This document shows positions 60,240-64,000 of a DNA stretch of 64,000 nucleotides, in pieces. The notes beneath the pieces were generated by a model. The model saw nothing but the letters and a program-made list of their open reading frames with translations. It had not been told where the DNA came from and made no database searches. A program made the position numbers and the translations under genes. The DNA comes from Pseudomonadota bacterium (GTDB lineage Bacteria; Pseudomonadota; Gammaproteobacteria; Burkholderiales; Burkholderiaceae_B): assembly GCA_023425645.1 (NCBI GenBank), contig JAFACG010000037.1, positions 1-64,000 on the forward strand. The letters run 5' to 3'. Position 1 is the stretch's first letter. Each line of letters starts with the position of its first letter.

Positions 60240-60827
60240 ATGCGTACCGCCGAGATTACCCGCAACACCAACGAAACCCGCATCCGCGTCGCCATCAACC
60301 TGGACGGCACGGGCCGCCACAACCTGAACAGCGGCGTGCCCTTCCTTGACCACATGCTGGACCAGATCGCCCGCCATGGCCTGATCGACCTGGACGTGCA
60401 CTGCGAAGGCGACACCCACATCGACGACCACCACACGGTCGAGGACATCGGCATCGCCCTGGGCCAGGCCTTCGCCAAGGCCGTGGGCAACAAGGCGGGC
60501 CTGCGCCGCTACGGCCACTCCTACGTCCCCCTGGACGAGGCCCTGTCGCGCGTGGTGGTGGACTTTTCCGGCCGCCCCGGCCTGTTCTATTTTCTGCCCT
60601 TCACCCGCGCACGGATCGGCCAGTTCGATGTAGACTTGACGCGCGAGTTTTTCCAGGGCTTCGTCAATCACGCGCTGGTCACCTTGCACATCGATAACCT
60701 ACGCGGCGAAAACGCACACCATCAGTGCGAAACCGTGTTCAAAGCCTTTGGCCGAGCACTGCGGATGGCGCTGGAGCTCGATCCGCGCAGCGAAGGCGTG
60801 GTGCCTTCGACCAAAGGGGTTCTGTAA
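60240..60827 (+). CDS. hisB: Imidazoleglycerol-phosphate dehydratase
   Basis: This monofunctional HisB of 195 residues has the metal motifs [33 protein letters not shown] and [20 protein letters not shown], which build the two manganese sites. No phosphatase domain is fused, unlike enterobacterial HisB. It starts 24 bp after hisD. Confidence 0.96.
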   Translation: MRTAEITRNTNETRIRVAINLDGTGRHNLNSGVPFLDHMLDQIARHGLIDLDVHCEGDTHIDDHHTVEDIGIALGQAFAKAVGNKAGLRRYGHSYVPLDEALSRVVVDFSGRPGLFYFLPFTRARIGQFDVDLTREFFQGFVNHALVTLHIDNLRGENAHHQCETVFKAFGRALRMALELDPRSEGVVPSTKGVL

Positions 60828-60848
60828 ACCTTCCTTCGGCCACACATC

Positions 60849-61529
60849 GTGACAACCATCGCCATTGTCGACTACGGCACGGGCAACATTTTTTCTGTTG
60901 CCCGCGCACTGAGCGCCGCCGCGCCCGCTGATCGCGTCATCCTCGCCCAGACCCCCCAAGCCATCCTGGACGCCGACCGGGTGGTGCTGCCCGGCCAGGG
61001 CGCCATGCCCGACTGCATGCGCCACCTGGACGAATCGGGCCTGCGCGAGGCGCTGCTGGCCGCGGCCCGCAACAAGCCCCTGCTGGGGATCTGCGTGGGC
61101 GAACAGATGCTGTTCGACCTGAGCGAGGAAGGCAATGTGCCCTGCCTGGGCCTGATGCCCGGACGCGTGCGCCGCTTCGAAGGCCCCGGCTACAAGAGCG
61201 CCAGCGGCGCCCGGCAGCCCGATGGCCGGGAGCCCGGCGCCTTGGAACCCGGCGTCCTGAAAGTGCCACATATAGGCTGGAATCGCGTGCACCAGAGCCG
61301 GGACCACGCCCTGTGGGCCGGCATCCCCGACGGCGCCTATTTCTATTTCGTGCACAGTTATTTTGCGGATCCGTCTGATCCAGGCCAAATCTGCGGCACG
61401 AGCCAGTACGGCCAGCGCTTTACCTGCGCGGTGGCAACCGCTAATATTTTCGCGGTGCAGTGCCATCCAGAGAAAAGCGCGGACAACGGCCTGCAACTGT
61501 TCCGGAATTTCGCCCGCTGGAAACCCTGA
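60849..61529 (+). CDS. hisH: Imidazole glycerol phosphate synthase glutaminase subunit HisH
   Basis: This class I glutamine amidotransferase has 226 residues and a GTG start. The nucleophile Cys lies in [18 protein letters not shown], and the catalytic His/Glu in [16 protein letters not shown]. It feeds ammonia to HisF. A roughly 20-residue insertion ([17 protein letters not shown]) near the middle is longer than in E. coli HisH. Confidence 0.95.
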   Translation: MTTIAIVDYGTGNIFSVARALSAAAPADRVILAQTPQAILDADRVVLPGQGAMPDCMRHLDESGLREALLAAARNKPLLGICVGEQMLFDLSEEGNVPCLGLMPGRVRRFEGPGYKSASGARQPDGREPGALEPGVLKVPHIGWNRVHQSRDHALWAGIPDGAYFYFVHSYFADPSDPGQICGTSQYGQRFTCAVATANIFAVQCHPEKSADNGLQLFRNFARWKP

Positions 61530-61607
61530 TTCCAATTACCGTTCCGCGGCTTCTTTCCTTTCCATCCATCAGACTCAGTATTTCTTACGTTTTTACGGCT
61601 AAAGACC

Positions 61608-62348
61608 ATGCTTTTGATCCCCGCCATCGACCTCAAAGACGGGCGTTGCGTGCGCCTTCGCCAGGGCGACCTGGACGATGCTACTGTTTTCTCCGATGAC
61701 CCGGCCAAAATAGCAACACAATGGCTGGAAGCAGGTGCTCGCCGTCTGCATCTGGTGGACCTGAACGGCGCCTTCGCCGGCAAGCCCAAGAACGTGGAAG
61801 CCATCAAATCCATCCTCAAGGCCGTCGACGGCGAAATCCCCGTGCAGATCGGCGGCGGCATCCGCGACCTGGACACGATAGAGCGCTACCTGGACGTCGG
61901 CATGAGCTACGTCATCATCGGCACCGCCGCGGTCAAGAGCCCGGGCTTCCTGCAGGACGCCTGCAGCGCCTTTCCCGGCAGCATCATCGTGGGCCTGGAC
62001 GCGCGCGACGGCAAGATCGCCACGGACGGCTGGAGCAAGCTGACCCGCCACGACGTGCTGGACCTGGCCAAGAAATTCGAGGACTACGGCTGCGAGTCCA
62101 TCATCTACACCGACATCGGCCGCGACGGCATGCTCTCGGGCGTGAACATCGAGGCCACCGTGCGCCTGTCCCAGCACGTCAAGATCCCCGTCATCGCTTC
62201 GGGCGGGGTCACCAACCTGAAGGACATCGAGGCCCTGTGCGCCGTCGAATCCGAAGGCGTGGAAGGCGTGATCCTGGGCCGCAGCATCTACGAAGGCACG
62301 CTGGACTTCGCCCAGGCCCAGGAATTCGCCGACGAGTACCAGGCATGA
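61608..62348 (+). CDS. hisA: ProFAR isomerase HisA
   Basis: This 246-residue TIM-barrel isomerase has the catalytic Asp in [17 protein letters not shown] and the second in [17 protein letters not shown], with phosphate loops [10 protein letters not shown] and [15 protein letters not shown]. It starts 78 bp after hisH and overlaps hisF by 4 bases. Confidence 0.96.
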   Translation: MLLIPAIDLKDGRCVRLRQGDLDDATVFSDDPAKIATQWLEAGARRLHLVDLNGAFAGKPKNVEAIKSILKAVDGEIPVQIGGGIRDLDTIERYLDVGMSYVIIGTAAVKSPGFLQDACSAFPGSIIVGLDARDGKIATDGWSKLTRHDVLDLAKKFEDYGCESIIYTDIGRDGMLSGVNIEATVRLSQHVKIPVIASGGVTNLKDIEALCAVESEGVEGVILGRSIYEGTLDFAQAQEFADEYQA

Positions 62349-63136
62349 GCCAGGACGTCGCCAGCGAACTCTCCTGCCGCATCATCCCCTGCCTGGACGT
62401 GACCGCCGGACGCGTGGTCAAGGGCGTGAACTTCGTGGACCTGGTCGATGCCGGCGATCCCGTCGAGATCGCCCGCCAGTACAACGAACAAGGCGCGGAC
62501 GAGCTCACCTTCCTAGACATCACCGCCACCTCGGACAACCGCGACCTGATCCTGCCCATCATCGAACAAGTCGCCAGCCAGGTGTTCATTCCCCTGACGG
62601 TGGGCGGCGGCGTGCGTGAAGTGGCGGACGTGCAGCGCCTGCTCAATGCGGGCGCCGACAAGGTCTCCATCAACAGCGCCGCCATCACCAATCCGGACCT
62701 GGTGCGCGCCGCCAGCGACCACCACGGCAACCAGTGCATCGTGGTGGCCATCGACGCGCGCCGCGTCAGCGCCGCGGGCGAGCCGCCCCGCTGGGAAGTG
62801 TTCACCCACGGCGGCCGCCGGGCCACCGGGCTGGACGTCGTGGAATGGGCGGTGCGCATGGCCGACTACGGCGCGGGCGAGCTGCTGCTGACCAGCATGG
62901 ACCGCGACGGCACCAAGTCGGGCTTCGACCTCGAACTGACCCGCGCCGTCTCCAGCGCCGTCTCCGTGCCGGTGATCGCCTCCGGCGGCGTGGGCGGGCT
63001 GCAGGACCTGGCCGATGGCGTGCTGCAGGGCGGCGCCAGCGCCGTGCTGGCCGCCAGCATTTTCCACTACGGACAACATTCGATCGCCGAGGCCAAGGAG
63101 TTCATGGCCGCCCAAGGCATACAGGTACGCCGCTGA
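62345..63136 (+). CDS. hisF: Imidazole glycerol phosphate synthase cyclase subunit HisF
   Basis: This 263-residue TIM barrel partners HisH. The catalytic Asp lies in [18 protein letters not shown] and the second in [17 protein letters not shown]. Phosphate loops are [12 protein letters not shown] and [17 protein letters not shown]. The ATG overlaps the hisA stop; the hisI start abuts its TGA. Confidence 0.96.
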   Translation: MSQDVASELSCRIIPCLDVTAGRVVKGVNFVDLVDAGDPVEIARQYNEQGADELTFLDITATSDNRDLILPIIEQVASQVFIPLTVGGGVREVADVQRLLNAGADKVSINSAAITNPDLVRAASDHHGNQCIVVAIDARRVSAAGEPPRWEVFTHGGRRATGLDVVEWAVRMADYGAGELLLTSMDRDGTKSGFDLELTRAVSSAVSVPVIASGGVGGLQDLADGVLQGGASAVLAASIFHYGQHSIAEAKEFMAAQGIQVRR

Positions 63137-63540
63137 TGTCTACCCTACCCGCCTGGCTGGCCGAGGTCCGGTTCGACGAGCAGGGACTGATCCCCGCCAT
63201 CGCCCAGGACCAGGCCAGCGGAAAAATCCTCATGGTCGCCTGGATGAACCAGGAGTCGCTGCTGGAGACGGCGCGCACGCGGCGCGCCGTGTACTGGTCG
63301 CGCTCGCGCCAGCGCCTCTGGCGCAAGGGCGAGGAATCCGGCCACGTCCAGCACGTCTCGGACATCCGCCTGGACTGCGACGGCGACGTCATCCTCCTGA
63401 GCGTCGAGCAGGTCGGCCACATCGCCTGCCATACCGGCCGGGAAAGCTGCTTCTTTCGCCAGCTGCAGGGACGGGACGAGCAGGCGCAATGGGCCATCAC
63501 CGATCCCGTGCTGAAAGACCCGGAGCACATCTACCGATGA
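63136..63540 (+). CDS. hisI: Phosphoribosyl-AMP cyclohydrolase
   Basis: This 134-residue zinc hydrolase has [39 protein letters not shown] and the zinc Cys residues in [15 protein letters not shown]. It is a stand-alone HisI, with hisE as a separate gene overlapping its end by 4 bases. Confidence 0.96.
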   Translation: MSTLPAWLAEVRFDEQGLIPAIAQDQASGKILMVAWMNQESLLETARTRRAVYWSRSRQRLWRKGEESGHVQHVSDIRLDCDGDVILLSVEQVGHIACHTGRESCFFRQLQGRDEQAQWAITDPVLKDPEHIYR

Positions 63541-63890
63541 GCCAAGAACTGAATCCCGACACCATCCTGGAACACCTGGGCCGCACCCTGAAGTCGCGCC
63601 TGCCCGCCCAGGGCGGCGACCCGGCATCGTCCTACGCCGCCAAGCTGTTCGCCAAGGGGCCGGACGCCTTCCTGAAGAAGATAGGCGAAGAAGCCACGGA
63701 ACTGGTCATGGCCGCCAAGGACGAACAGCGCGAGCGCATCGTCAGCGAGACCGCCGACCTGTGGTTCCACAGCCTGGTGGCCCTGACCTACTACGGCTTG
63801 GAGCCGCGCGACGTGCTGGCCGAGCTGGTGCGCCGCGAGGGCACCTCGGGACTGGCGGAAAAAGCCTCCCGGCCGCGCGACGGACTGTAA
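63537..63890 (+). CDS. hisE: Phosphoribosyl-ATP pyrophosphatase
   Basis: This 117-residue all-alpha MazG-like pyrophosphohydrolase has the metal-binding [16 protein letters not shown] and [20 protein letters not shown]. It closes the his run. The short basic/acidic C-tail is variable in the family. Confidence 0.95.
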   Translation: MSQELNPDTILEHLGRTLKSRLPAQGGDPASSYAAKLFAKGPDAFLKKIGEEATELVMAAKDEQRERIVSETADLWFHSLVALTYYGLEPRDVLAELVRREGTSGLAEKASRPRDGL

Positions 63891-63977
63891 TCCTGTCACG
63901 CAGACGCGATACACTGTCCGGATACATGGACTTATTCAAGGCGCCCGCCGGGCGGGCGTCCCGCTACCGAGGTTCCT

Positions 63978-64000
63978 ATGAGCGAGAACTGTCTCTTCTG
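63978..64000 (+). CDS. HIT-family protein, 5' end only
   Basis: Only MSENCLFC is inside the window. The NCLFC beginning, with its first zinc-type cysteines, plus position directly after hisE matches the HinT-like HIT gene that follows hisE in many betaproteobacteria. The family call rests on eight residues and synteny. Confidence 0.6.

Noticed and set aside
63891..63977. Small frame starting MDLFKAP between hisE and the HIT gene
   Set aside because: It is very short, lacks a clear ribosome binding site and overlaps the HIT gene start in another frame.

Overview
The window is GC-rich, gene-dense chromosomal DNA from a betaproteobacterium, most likely the family Alcaligenaceae (Bordetella/Achromobacter/Castellaniella type; genus not resolved). 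The evidence is four Bug-type tricarboxylate binding receptors beside catabolic genes, a pertactin-like autotransporter, mlaFED-mlaA-mlaC followed by an ABC-2 exporter, ibaG, murA and a his operon, and a short-form HisG. No rRNA, tRNA, CRISPR array or insertion sequence was seen.

Region 1 (1-14.3 kb) looks like a taurine/sulfonate dissimilation locus. It has a TRAP transporter (tauKLM-like), a FAD oxidase with a small SnoaL-fold partner (tauY/tauX-like taurine dehydrogenase), a MocR regulator (tauR-like), an orphan thiG, sulfoacetaldehyde acetyltransferase (xsc), a CobS/CobT-like AAA+/VWA pair, an IclR regulator and phosphate acetyltransferase (pta). Taurine would be imported, deaminated to sulfoacetaldehyde, converted to acetyl phosphate plus sulfite by Xsc, and passed to acetyl-CoA by Pta. 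The xsc and pta promoter regions share an exact 14-bp motif.

Region 2 (14.3-28.9 kb) is a mosaic with signs of gene decay and insertion. It holds a metallo-hydrolase gene with an in-frame amber codon, a Bug gene with a damaged start, a LysR gene lacking most of its effector domain, a LysE-EamA chimera and a DUF433/PIN-like toxin-antitoxin module bracketed by 18-bp direct repeats. Among these lie pgi, an autotransporter, an LTA-synthase-like gene with a short N-terminus and a xanthine/uracil-type permease.

Region 3 (28.2-37 kb) is a GntR-controlled aromatic operon: FAH hydrolase, ornithine-cyclodeaminase-like enzyme, bicupin dioxygenase, salicylate-5-hydroxylase-like Rieske oxygenase (beta, alpha, ferredoxin, reductase), SnoaL protein and Bug receptor. 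Phased TTGCATGCAA operators precede it and a strong terminator follows. Region 4 (37-51 kb) holds a LysR-controlled purine permease with a guanine-deaminase-like enzyme, a DMT exporter, a fadA/fadN-like beta-oxidation pair, a split chromate transporter, and an IclR-controlled PrpB-like lyase/Bug/CHMI/FAH cluster.

Region 5 (51-64 kb) is conserved housekeeping DNA: the Mla phospholipid transport genes (no mlaB seen), an ABC-2 exporter, ibaG, murA, hisG-hisD-hisB-hisH-hisA-hisF-hisI-hisE (no hisC) and the start of a HIT-family gene.
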